Shown: piece by piece, positions 36,635 to 48,000 of the stretch | How positions within the stretch are numbered: position 1 is the first letter of the stretch | Layout of the letters: the number at the start of each line of letters is the position of its first letter | Source of the DNA: Solen grandis | Taxonomy: Eukaryota; Mollusca; Bivalvia; Adapedonta; Solenidae | Assembly: GCA_021229015.1 (NCBI GenBank) | Contig: CM037789.1 | Coordinates: forward strand, 28,881,988-28,945,987 | Length of the DNA: 64,000 nt | Direction: 5' to 3' | Translations under genes and position numbers: made by a program | Notes under the pieces: generated by a model | The model's input: only the letters and a program-made list of their open reading frames with translations | Told to the model about the DNA's origin: nothing | Databases searched by the model: none

Positions 36635-39226
36635 CTGAAATCGACAACGGGAATTGAATTGGCTTTGATCAAAGGTTGGGACATTTAAGTCCGAGGGTGT
36701 ATAGTTCATGTCGGAAGCGCACTTGTTTCCGAGTGATTTGAATAGGGTATCTCAATATTTTATTGTCTCATATAAAATGTGTCTTCAGAATTAAGTAGTA
36801 GGTACACTTCATTTAGAACTCTTCTAAATTTTATCTTATATTTTATTACAAAGTTATTTGGGATATTTAATAGGAAAATAATTTATGGAAAATTAAACGC
36901 CAAATAGTTATTCAGAACAGCTGCTTTAGTGAGATTTTCTGTCCGATTATATGTGCTCCTCACTAATATTATAAGAAAGTGTACTTTATATTGTAGATAG
37001 AAAAGAATCTCATTCTGATGGGATATTTTATTTACACTGTTCGTATCAGAGAATTACCTTCAGGAAATCCTAGTTGGGATTTTACCGACTGACTATTCTA
37101 AGACGGTAACACTTGCTTCATCTCTGTATTATATTCTGTCCTGTCTGTACATGTTTGTTTTTGCCGAATTACATGCACCTCTTTCTGGAGTTCATTTTTA
37201 TTATATGTTAGAAATCTCTAGAGACCTTTCTGTTTTTCTTTTTCTTTGTTTACTGAATTATTTTTTAATCGCACAGGAAGTGTTCAATCAATTGTGTAAT
37301 ATCGAGGTTTATGATTTAGATAATGATCTACAAATCATTATTTCAATTTGAATAATGAGAAACTGCACGAAAAAAATATATTAGGCAATTTTGAGACGTT
37401 TTTGAAACATAAACTGCAAGTAGTAAAACTGAAACACACAAAAAAGACTATTAACTTATTTTTTGCGTAAAATCTTGGGAACTTTAAAACGCTCTACAAT
37501 CATGTACACAAAAAGTATATCATATGATAAGTCCACCCACACCACAAAGCAACTAAAAATAGTAGATATCACATGGACTCCACTTATAAGACAGACCTGA
37601 TAGAAATAAAAGAAATGAGGAAAATATCATGAAAACGACACCACCATAACATAAAGTTTGCGGATAATATATCTGATAAATGGTGTCATTCGCTAATTAC
37701 ATTACCATTTTTCTCTATGCTCATAATATTATCGTGCTGTAGTTAATTCTTTTTCTTTACTTTATTTGACTAAGTCTTCATTTTGGGTCCTTATTCCCGA
37801 TGACACAAAGCAGGAATGGCATCAATTGCTATCATTTGTTTACTTATATGATAACAATACGCCCATGTGACTACCATTTCTTGTCGATAACAGTCTTCCA
37901 TCGAATTCAGTTGGTATTGTAGGAGAAAATCAAGAACAGATATATTGTTGATTTACAACATATTTTCCCAGGAGAACTTGATATGATTCGAGTTGTTAAG
38001 GGCATATGAAATGTCAATTTAATTTTCTTTTCTTAGCTGTGCCAGGCGATCAACTTGTATTCAGGAATGTGTAAATGAAATGGCTTGCTTATAGATTAGA
38101 ACAATACATTAGCTTTTGAGTTAAGCACATTTCGCATTGTTATTACAAAATTAAACACAATCGCTTCATCATTGTTATCCTATTATCAACATATTAGATA
38201 TAGTGGACGTCTAGATCCTCTCCAATTTAATCGCCCGAAAAGAAAAAACAACATCGGGACGTCTGGGAAAGATAACGCTTGTTATTGTCGCATAATATTC
38301 CAATGTATATTCAATGCAATCAGGAAAAACGCAGACATATGGTTATGTAATTACCATTTTTCCGAAGATAAAATAAATCTAATTATTTGCAACAATAACT
38401 GAATCCCAATACATGGTTTTTATGTGCATGGTTTATTAAAATGATATGAGATAGGAGCAAAAGAAGCACAAGAGATAATTGCAAATAATTACATGATATT
38501 TTCGAATAGTTTATGTTACAATATTAACAGAATATTAAATGTGATTAATTTTCAGAGTATCTTGAGGACTGGGGGTTTACTTTTTGTAGATTTCATGGAT
38601 AATTTACCAATCGGGATATATGTTTTTAATCATATGAAATATTAAAGAAAAATACGTTGCCGAAATACATCGAAATTTTATATTAATGAAATATTATACA
38701 TTGTCTGTATTTTGTAATCTGGTTTATGAGTGTAAAATTTTTATGTGAGGGTCAATGGTTTGGTCGTCTGTGTAAACTGTGAAAATATGAACATTGGGTT
38801 ACAAATTTATGAATAATTGAAGATAAATATAACATTTATTTCATATTGATGATATGTTTTAAAGAAAAACAATCAATATTATGTAAACGTAAGCCACTGG
38901 TTCATAAAACATACTTATAAAAAAATTCGCTATTTATATTCGTAACTTATCGTTCAAACAAACAAGCAAATTATTGTAGCTTTTCTGTCTTTATCAAAAT
39001 GAACAGTGTGGAACGAAAAAAATTTTACGAAACTTCACGTAAAGAAGCTGCATTGAATTACAAATATGTCCATGCGATACAAACTTCAAGATAAAGTTGT
39101 TATCTTAGTCTTAGGACATCCAGCTATGGAGAAACTGAAGTAAAAAAGCAACTTATTAACACTGATGAATAAATCGCGGTTAATCCGATACTATAGAGTT
39201 GTGGCTCTTTCATAAAGCAACTCATA

Positions 39227-39300
39227 TATCGTCCGTTGAAAGCCAGAAGGGGTTATCAGCATATGTAAAAAGGAGCCCCTTTGGCTTTCAATGGACAATA
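39227..39300. mobile_element. Short foldback (GTCCATTGAAAGCC)
   Basis: The left arm TATCGTCCGTTGAAAGCCAG (continuing AAGGGG) pairs with the right arm CCCCTTTGGCTTTCAATGGA (continuing CAATA) around a loop of about 25 bp. It looks like a very small MITE or its remnant. Confidence 0.6.
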
Positions 39301-39893
39301 TTTACTTTAGGCAAGTATTTACATATTTTAATGCATACGATATATTTCATTCGATTTTAAAGGCAAAGAAGAAATTCATATTAGAATTCCCATTGATTCT
39401 AACATGCTGTTCGTATTTATCAGATCTCAAATACATATATAAATATTCGATATAGTAGTATAAAAGATGATGAACTTTATATGAAGATGAGAAGTGATTC
39501 CCAGTGTGTCGCAGAATACTGTTCGCCAGTGTGGTCAGATTTAACTATCATCATCGATCTGAGAACAAAGAGATCCACTTTTCCAGTTGTAAGGACAGAA
39601 AATTATTGCGGAATAGTGTATGATAGATTTCTGGAAAGTGGTCATTACAAGATAAATGTATACAAGACTTAGGAATTGAGAGACGCTTAACCCCTCAGAA
39701 AAATGCATAAATACTCAGGGTTTTTTAAAATATAAAAAAAATGTATTAAAGTGCACAGTGGATTTTATTTAAAACATGACGCCATTTCTACAAGAACCTT
39801 GTTCCTTATACATGTACATATTATGATTTCAAGATCCTTGTTAAAATATCGAAATCAATGTTAAACGTGACGCTTTAGGATTACTAAACCACA

Positions 39894-39931
39894 TTCTCTC
39901 TCGCTCTCTCTCCCTCTCTCTCTCTCTCTCT
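39894..39931. repeat. CT microsatellite
   Basis: Imperfect (CT)n, about 19 dinucleotides with two interruptions. Confidence 0.9.
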
Positions 39932-40339
39932 GAGACACTTCGAAACTTTACGCACTTATTTTAAAACACATATTTAAGACTATCACTAATATTACCCGAC
40001 ATTACTAAATTTGTTTGAAAATTTAATGGTGTAAAAGAAAGTTAAAATTTTCAACAAAAACATGTTTGTGAAATTTATTTAAATATTGCCACAAAAATGT
40101 TTGTATTTTTTTTTTATAAAAGGGTATATCTGGTTATGCTTTAATATGAAAATAAGATAGGAAAAAAAAAAAGCGTGTTAGTACGAATATTTTCAACAAA
40201 TGTTAAGTTACAATTTGCGAAGTTTAGCAACGAGAGCTCCCTCACGATTAAGTAATGTAAACACTGAGTATAACTGTAATACTGTTTTAATTGTTGTTGA
40301 TACAAGTTACAAATAAAACGTTAAATGTTTGAGCTTTAC

Positions 40340-40520
40340 GGAAAAAATAGCATCTTTCAGTAAAATGTGACCTACACTTGCCAAAGTTTATTTTCAGGAA
40401 GCAAAGACTTTAACAACATTTACATTGGAGAGTAGACCATTATTTTTCTTTTTATTTCTACCGATCATCTGTGAACGAGCTGCCTTAAGATTTGTCCTAA
40501 ACATATTATTTGATCAAAAG
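40340..40520. repeat. Dispersed repeat, member 1
   Basis: Shares AATGTGACCTAC(A/G), GGAGAGTAGA, and TATTTCTACCGATCATCTGT with 54425-54580, in the same orientation and spacing. The element type is unknown; no ends or coding frame are visible. Confidence 0.6.
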
Positions 40521-42840
40521 GATTTGTTTTTGCATAATTGCAGATAACATAAATACGAGTATTATAAGGGATCGTTTGCAGACCAAACATAAAATAGTTT
40601 TAAATACATTTTGAATAAAAGAAAAGCTGAATACATATTTCTCACTTTTAATTAAATGGTACCGTTTTCTCACAACTAGTAACACCTATCATTTAACCGT
40701 AAATATGCATTATAGTATCACATAGTTGATACTAGTTTTAATGTGGTATAAACGGGACATGGAATATCCTTATATCACTTAATCATACTTCCTTAAAGTT
40801 ATAATTCTTTAGATCAAAATACCAAGATGGCGTTAAAGGGATATGTTTTTGTATACAACGACACAGTCCAGTTTTTTTTTGTTTTTTGTTTTTTTGTTTT
40901 TTGTTAATGTTTTTTTCTCGAAAACATGAATAATCTTGAATTATTGATAATCAAAATAGTTTTGGCAGGGAATGATTCTGAACGTATTCCAAAACCAAAG
41001 ACATGGGAGCACTTTGATTATAAACCTATCTGGACGGAAGGAAAATGTCATGAATTCTAGTTACACAGTATGATTCAGATGATTCAGTCATAACACGCAA
41101 TTTAGGCATACTATTTTTTTATTTTCAAAGACACGAATACAGTATAAATAAATGATTACCATGATTTGCATGCAGAAGAGAAGCCGGATCTCAAGAGAAC
41201 AATGTCTAGATTTGATGGGATGTTTATATTCTGACTTAATCGAATACGAGAATGTAATAGACTTCAGGGAATCGATTTCAATATAAGGATGCATAACAAC
41301 TCTTAAAAATTAAACCGTTGGTTTTAGCAAATCTGTTAAAATGATCTTAAGGTACCACTGACGTACTTGGTTATTTGTTATTTGTTTAATCGCTAGACAA
41401 TAGTGTATTGCCCGATAGGCCAGTAGGTAAAACTTTTATGGATATTTTATCACAACATAGGTTTTAAGTTTTCCTGAGAGAAAATTGCCATTATAAGTTA
41501 ATCCAGTTTAAGTAGGGAATTTTGATAAATTACATTTATTCTACTCTGTGTGATCATCATTATTTAGTTTGATAAAGGTGAATGTTACTGAATCTATTTA
41601 TTATATGCAAGTATGTGAACACTGATTTACTAATCACCTTAATGATATATATTGTTAATAAATCAAATTGTTTATATCATATTTATTCCTGGCTTGTTTA
41701 AATATCACTTTATTCCTCGGTCGAGAGTCAGCCTTAATTATTTGATAAGATGATTTTGCTAAATCATGGATACTCAGACACACAAATGCATACAATAAAA
41801 TTTACTATATAATGTATAATTCATCCCAATGCCATTAATTATTCATCACTATCGTTATAATTATATGAATATGTGAAACGGAGTTGTTTATGTTACGTTA
41901 AACAATACTACTTAAGAAATGATACTTAGTGGGGGTTGCTTGTCATTGTTAAAGTAATATAAATAACCTAATTGAATGTGTCATACAATATGACACAAGG
42001 AAATTATAATTTTACTTTAATTATATTCTGAGGTGCACTTGAATAACTGAATTTACATTGAATCGTGAGTAAAACAACATGAGAAAATTCAGTATGGATA
42101 ATTACTCTACGCAGTTAATGCACTTAATGTGATATCATAAAAATGTTTAAAGCAAACTACAAATAAAGACGCCAGTATAAGTATTTTCTGAAATTCAAAT
42201 GCATTAACCCTTTACTGCGGGAAATCTAAATTTAGCTATGAATATGTTACAATGAAACAAGTAAAGTAAAGTATGGATGACCACAAATGACATATGGATA
42301 TGAGAGTCAAACATTGTAAATATATAATGTAAATGAAGGAATTGATGAAACAAGAGGCATATAACATACATATATAAACATAACAGAATAGCAGAACATA
42401 TACTAAATATCCATTATTATTACCGTATAGTATTATCGTATCATTTTAAAAAGACAGTGTGAATAAATTCATTTTCTTTTTCCGAATACATTTGTATATT
42501 CCAATTCAATATAGATATTTCGAATGCAGAAAAGAAGCTAGCAGTGGCCATGATGATGTATGGTAAACGTTGTTACTCAGATATATAATAAGGATTCCAT
42601 TAGTACCAAAAATACAATTAAACAATCTCCTTATGTTCATAGCATGTAAAATTTAATCAATTTGTTATTATCGTGAACTATTACAATGCCTGAGACGCCT
42701 AAATAATTTGAAAATGACTGATGTAAATGTTTACAATTATCAACGATGGTATAAAACCCGAATGTTCAAAATTAGCTATCATTAATTTTCTTACTTAATA
42801 TATTTAATATGTTATATATTTCTATTAAATTCAATAAGCG

Positions 42841-44755
42841 TTTTACAAATGCATTTTTTTTTTGGCTAGAGAACACGCTAAGATTCAAGTTTGATTAGGG
42901 CATATAATATATTTCAAAATAATTATTTTATTCCAATTAAAAATGATATGATATTTTTCAGGAAGTGCGAATGCCTTTTGAAGTTATAAAATCACATCCA
43001 GTGAATGATGTTACTTGCTTGAACATCCAAAGTTTAAATTTTTCTATAGAGTTGGGCACCTTTCACAGTGTGATTACAAGCAAATAAAAAGAATTATAAG
43101 TTGATCGTATCGTGTTATAACGGTATATAGCGTAGTATGGTGAGGGTCCTTATGTTTTCAATAGCCCGGAAGTATATTGGAAGGTCTAGAATTATTTAAC
43201 AAAATTGGTAGGTATATTTGCGATAAAATAAAGAATATTGAGGAAATATCGTTATGTCATTGCATAATATTTTGATGGTAAAACAATCAAATGATTTGAG
43301 AAAATGAGTTTGAATTGTATTTATAGATTTTTCTCTGAATAATAAAAGCGAATATCATGAAAGTTCAATGAATAATATTACAAAACTCATTAAAATACAT
43401 AATATCCCTGGTTCTTCTGTTTCTTCGGGATTTCCCTGTGATATATATATTTTAAGCTTAATATTTTTGTATGTTTTTTTTTTTTTTTTTTTCTCATTAT
43501 GTTATTCCGGGAAAGACTCAATCCGCAATACGCTCCATGTGTAGGCCATCTTAAATCTTAAAGTGGACATCTTAGAAAATATTTTTCTATGTCTAGTCTA
43601 ATGATATCATATTTCAGACTACTTGAATGTACACTGTTGAGGTAAATACCACGTGACTAGACTGAGTTACATTAATGGATCTCTATCGATTCCTGATTGT
43701 TTGAAAATGTATGAAAGAAAGTCTTTTTCAGAAGTTTAATTTGAAATCTGTTTCCTATTAGGCGCCTGATAAGTAGGGGGGAATTTAGTATCAAATAAGA
43801 CATTTATAGTTAATTTAATGACATAACAATGAATTATTTGAATGATTATTATTTACCTATTTTACGTTCCTAGAATGTTTAAATGTTATTTGAGCGTGGC
43901 TTTGGGGTGGTATCGCATATGAAATTGTCACTCTGAAAATAAATATGGTTACAGATTGTGTGACTCGGTTTTAGGATGATGTGGCAGATGAAAATTTGGT
44001 ATCATACATAAATATTTAAACCCCTTACGTTATTTAATTACTACTGGCGTATCAAACAAATAGAAGGTGTCTTTGAGAGAAAAGTGTAGTCCTACAGTAT
44101 CATCCCCTAAATGCCTGCCATAATCAACATATAAATGCGCCGCCACGGACAATGCAATCTAATTTGTTTTCCCATATACACACTCTCGTTGAGGAATAGA
44201 CGATTCACTAGAAATCAAAGACTCCAAAATCGAAACCCACATTAAAGACATTGTTTTCCTTCAGTAGTAAGATATTTAAAAAGGGTCCAAACATTGATGT
44301 TGCGAGATTTATTATTGATTTTTAATTTTTCTCTAAATTAAGGTTTTATCTAAAATCACGAAGAAATACAATAACGCTACATTATTGCATTTTATTTTTA
44401 ATACGCAGCTTAAATGCAATAACGCAGCGCTGTTCTTCATGATTTTAAAAAAGACCTTATAGCGAAAATAGAAATTAAAAATTTTGAGTGATTGAAATTG
44501 CACCATGAAATATATTTATAGTAATAGGTTACAAAAAATATCTGTCATTCTTATGGTTTCCAATAACCTGTATGATATTTTGCACTATAATAAATAATAT
44601 GTTATGAGGATTGAGGATGGCACTGTCGTGTTCTCTTGTCATGTACTGTTTATTGTGATACATCTGATAAATGTCATTTCCTTGTTTTATTCATATGTCT
44701 TAATATCGTTATTGGCTTGTGTGTAGTAAGGTATACATTGAACATTTTCAATCTG
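42841..44755. repeat. Segmental array copy F, cut by the second gap
   Basis: Has the TTTGATTAGGGCATATAATAT core remnant (about 42890), AAATCACATCCAGTGAATG (about 42990), the 43580-43710 block (with 25500, 31630, 36120) and 43950-44260 (with 25680-25960). It runs into the gap near block L3, as the GATAAATG motif at about 44663 shows. A pure T run of about 19 lies at 43474. Confidence 0.65.
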
Positions 44756-44855
44756 NNNNNNNNNNNNNNNNNNNNNNNNNNNNNNNNNNNNNNNNNNNNN
44801 NNNNNNNNNNNNNNNNNNNNNNNNNNNNNNNNNNNNNNNNNNNNNNNNNNNNNNN
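44756..44855. other. Assembly gap (100 N)
   Basis: Exactly 100 N; true size unknown. Like the first gap it falls inside the tandem array. Confidence 0.99.
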
Positions 44856-45342
44856 ATTATTAGATAGGTTTTTCTTAAAAAATTTAAGATAGTATAACTT
44901 TGTTTCTTAGAATATTTAAAGGGATCATTATACCGGTTTTTGTTTTGTTAAAAGATTTGGGAACTTACACCGATTCGACTGAGTACTATATTGTGTGCTT
45001 AAAGATTTCTTATATTCTGCTATTACACGTTTAATGATTGTTGCTACTTAAAAAAGAGGACCGGGCATTTTCTTAATATTAATATTATTCGTATCCATGT
45101 TTGGGCTATGGTATACGAATTAAAAGCTTGAAATTAGGGGGAAAAAAAAGAAAGATAAAAAAAATATGGGAACGACCCCACACAAAGGAATGAAACAGAG
45201 CACACGTATATAAATGATATTCTAACACGACTTGCATCTTTATCTCTATACAGAAAGAAGGAGACAAATTGTGTGTAAATTCGCAATAACGCACTGGAAT
45301 CAGCGCTCGCGAAGCGTAATAATATCTATTCCCTTACAATTA
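44856..45342. other. Non-coding stretch left of the 836-bp element
   Basis: AT-rich sequence after the gap, with no block that I can match to the array and no supported gene. Confidence 0.45.
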
Positions 45343-45431
45343 CCTCCCCCGTATACTGCAGTTATGAATGAACGTAAACATCGTAGTAAAACTGACCTAC
45401 TTTAAACATTATCGTCCGTCTGCATCGTAAA

Positions 45432-45921
45432 ATGGCTGAATTACCCCACGGTGCTCATTGTGAGTTACGGGGTAGTAATGACACATGGAGAGTTGTTGAT
45501 AGACAACATGACGATATCGTTCTTAAGTATGTCATTCAATCGCTACATTCCGGAGAAATAAAAAGGGTTTTCAAACACGAATTGTTTGAAAAAAAATACA
45601 ACCTACAAAGGAAGTCTGAGTTCTTATATCAAGCCATCAGAAGAGGAAAGAAGGCGACTTAGTGAAAGACTAACCTTCAACATACCAGATCAAGCTGGAG
45701 ATTCTATACGACCAAAAACATCTGCGTCAAATTCTCTTGTAGCACATTCCGGTCACCGTGACATTTCGCGTGACATTACACATGTGTCTCCAGCAACCCC
45801 GAATTTTAATCCAGTTGATATCACAATGAACACATCCAATTCAAGAGATGCAAGATCATTCAAAATGATTGCTGGCAATATCACAGGTGGCACAATCAGT
45901 GTAAACATATACAACAAGTGA
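45432..45921 (+). pseudogene. Small gene inside the 836-bp transposon, split by one frameshift
   Basis: The ATG at 45432 has A at -3 and G at +4. The first frame begins MAELPHGAHCELRGSNDTWR and runs to an A8 tract (45589-45596). The second frame, one base ahead, takes over there and ends GNITGGTISVNIYNK at TGA 45919-45921. AATAAA follows at once (45922-45927). Removing one base of the A8 would give a product of about 162 residues. The N-terminal part is charged and beta-like (DTWRVVDRQHDDIVLKYVI), the middle is rich in S, R and E (PSEEERRRLSERL), and the C-terminus is low-complexity G/T/N/I. A canonical -1 slip would not join the frames; it needs +1 or -2. Cause: sequencing error, true mutation or programmed shift. 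Family unknown; the leader is only about 90 bp. Confidence 0.5.
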
Positions 45922-45927
45922 AATAAA
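45922..45927 (+). promoter_or_regulatory. Polyadenylation signal AATAAA
   Basis: The first base follows the TGA of the transposon gene directly. Its position, with about 250 bp left before the right TIR, supports a self-contained transcription unit. Confidence 0.4.
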
Positions 45928-46276
45928 CACATGTGTTGAACCGTTCCTCTTTTGAATTTGTGTTAACACTTTTGCTTTAATGTTGACGTCATCAAAGTGT
46001 GTGTAATACACATTTATAGTTTATCTAGCTGTTACATTTTGAACATCGATTTGTTCATTGGTTAAAAATTAATTTGAAGAGACCAAAAAATAGCGTTACA
46101 AATAATATATTTAATTTAAAAAAGTGTGCCATTTTTGTTACTTTTTTATTTTTTCTCAGCTACATTATACGGGGGAGGTAAAACGATCGGCAAACTAGAG
46201 GGAAGTTGTTCGGTTTAATGTTGCTACGCTTAATAAATGAATCCGAAAAATATTATGGAAAAATGTGTTAGAATCG

Positions 46277-46445
46277 AAATAATCTGTCTCTACCGGTGCG
46301 TTGTTGTTTATTTACACACAGGTTTGTCGTTCAGGTACGAATAATTATATCACTCGGGCTTCGCCCTCGTGATATAATAATTCGCACCAGAACTCCAAAC
46401 CTGTGTGTAAATAAACAACAACGCACCGGTAGAGACAGATTATTT
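46277..46445. mobile_element. Near-perfect palindrome, 169 bp (foldback MITE)
   Basis: From AAATAATCTGTCTCTACCGG at the left to its reverse complement at the right. The arms (CGTTGTTGTTTATTTACACA and so on) are almost identical over about 48 bp. A second inner pair GAATAATTATATCAC/GTGATATAATAATTC surrounds the tip CTCGGGCTTCGCCCTCG. The inner flanks between the two pairs differ. No coding capacity; long open frames crossing it are artefacts of the palindrome. Confidence 0.75.
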
Positions 46446-47860
46446 CTTAAACCACATTATTTTAAACACTACAATTTCATATCAGTTTCAGACATACAGA
46501 CATTTTATATATTGTTTTTCTTACAAACATCAACTGCGTGTGGTCTTTATTTGAGTACTTTCTTGATTCGAGTTTCTTAAAAACACGAGATCATACGATA
46601 ATTTTCGCAGACAGGTCAGTGTTTGGAGACGTTGTTCAAAGCTTTCCACATATCTCACGTAAGTGACAAGGCAAATTGACAGATTATATGTCTCGATATA
46701 TTTAGTTATTAAGTAAGATTGATTATCGGTATACGTATCGCATTTTGGATGCCAGTAAATCTGTGTGGAATAAAGATAGATATTATGATGCAATATAATA
46801 GATGCATTATAACAAGATGCATCTCTGTTTTAAGGCAGATTTCTGTCGGTCCTTTTAACTCATGCAATGTCTCGACAGGAAGGTAATCATATTTTGTTAA
46901 TTTACATAATATTAGAGAAGATTTCATGAAAATAAGACATCATATGTTACAGTATATATAATTATTTGTTTATTCGATTTAAGTTTTGATTAAGTTCAGT
47001 AATGACATATAACTTATTGGAAGTTATTGCAAGTTTTCATACCATTAATATTAAAGATAAAGAAATCGTGTAAAAGAAAAAAAAGCTCATTCGCGAATGT
47101 CAGCTTAACAAAATATGGGGAATATGTTTATTATACAAATATAGATGTTCAATTTGTAAATTTTATGATTATAATTTATATTTATGGGTCATTTTCTAGA
47201 TAATGCATTTCAATCCTTATTGTACTCGTGTGTGTTTGTAACTATGTCTTGTCTTTATATTTTGTTATATTATGTTTACGGTACTGTGTATCTTTGCAAA
47301 ATATTCATGTGTGTGTGTATGTGTGTGTAAATTATCCCGTGATCTTTGACGGATTTTGAAACTCGATTGATCAAATTTTATTACGTTCTTGCGAAAGAAA
47401 ATGGTGTCCTAATTTGTATATATCAGTGTTATAAAATCACATGGCTTGTCTTTTTATGTAAATAATTAAAATATTTTATTTATAAATGTTAAAAGTATGA
47501 TTTCAAACAGTATAACTAGAAACTGCAATTATGTTAACTGCCTTTTTAAAAAAAAGGAATATGTTTATATTTTCATGAAATTGTACTCTTTAACTCAACC
47601 TTAGTGCACCTTAAAACAGATTAATTTTCTTCTGCAGAATTTAATCGAAACAGCTCCAGAAATGTGCTGTGAAAATCGGAAAAAATGTTTTGTCATGGAA
47701 ACACAGAAAATAATTTCTCCTGGGATATAGTATTTTATTCAAGCAGTTTGCAGTACATATTGTTGAATTAACTGATGCTGTTGAGCAAGAAATAAAGCTT
47801 ATTTCGTTTGATGCATACGTGCTGTGGTTAAATATTCAACCGAAAACATGTCAGTCATTT
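46446..47860. other. Non-coding stretch with a dispersed repeat and TG microsatellite
   Basis: Holds the repeat at 46565-46720 (listed separately) and an impure (TG)n at 47308-47328. No supported gene. The minus-strand frames at 46530-46927 lack start context and overlap the repeat. Confidence 0.5.
46565..46720. repeat. Dispersed repeat, pairs with 53215-53380
   Basis: Both copies share, in order, GAGTTTC / GAAACTC-like starts, CAGACAGG(T/C)C, GTTCA(A/G)A, CTCACGTAA(G/A)TGACAAG, AAATTG and ATATGTCTCGA(T/C)ATATT. Same orientation, 6.65 kb apart. Type unknown; it could be a mobile element fragment or a local duplication. Confidence 0.55.
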
Positions 47861-47864
47861 TTTG

Positions 47865-48000
47865 TCTACAATGGATAGATATATAGATGTCATACCACGA
47901 TATTACACCGTAGACAATCGGCATGATGTCACACTGTCATATCATCCCGACATGATGGACACCAGTCCTGGAATAAGCTGCACTGTATATATACGCAAAA
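47865..48000 (-). repeat. Diverged fragment of SINE type 2
   Basis: Contains GATAGATATATAGATGTCAT, ATTACACCGTAGACAATCGG, CATGATGTCACACTGTCAT and GGACACCAGTCCTGG in the order of the SINE body at 51988-52230. A frame open on the plus strand here is a by-product of the repeat. Confidence 0.5.

Larger units (their letters stand above)
36041..39700. repeat. Segmental array copy E
   Basis: Blocks at 36120, 36370-36500, 36640-36890, 37690 (L3), 37770 (CTTCATTTTGGGTC), 37885-38060 (core, with an in-frame stop after LESYQVLLGKYVVNQQ), 38400, 38580, 39060 and 39300. A segment of about 650 bp at 37040-37690 has no match in D. The stretch 39480-39670 is open on the plus strand for 63 codons (MKMRSDSQCVAEYCSPVWS at the start). 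It overlaps sequence homologous to 28760, and I see no other support for it. Confidence 0.65.
39701..42840. other. Spacer between copies E and F
   Basis: Largely unique AT-rich DNA with no supported gene. It contains a (CT)n microsatellite at 39894-39931, a T/G-rich homopolymeric tract at about 40870-40915, and a dispersed repeat at about 40340-40520 listed separately. Confidence 0.5.
45343..46178 (+). mobile_element. TIR transposon carrying a small gene, 836 bp
   Basis: Both ends begin CCTCCCCCGTATA (left CCTCCCCCGTATACTGCAG, right end read inward CCTCCCCCGTATAATGTAG, 17 of 19 identical). TA flanks each end, consistent with a TA target duplication. Inside lies one gene-like unit (45432-45921) that fills most of the element. 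The protein is too short for a typical transposase, so this is either a non-autonomous element with a captured or accessory gene or an internal-deletion derivative. The superfamily is not recognised. Confidence 0.7.

Noticed and set aside
39481..39672. 63-codon plus-strand frame in copy E
   Set aside because: Peptide looks fairly protein-like, but the homologous segment in copy C is not open and there are no splice or start signals to support it.
41405..41440. SINE-like head GGCCAGTAGGTAAAAC
   Set aside because: Only a short resemblance to the A-box region; no body or tail follows.
44636..44863. Open frame running into the second N gap
   Set aside because: Same artefact of unknown bases.
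46296..46580. 94-codon plus-strand frame
   Set aside because: It reads through the 169-bp palindrome; the openness follows from the repeat.
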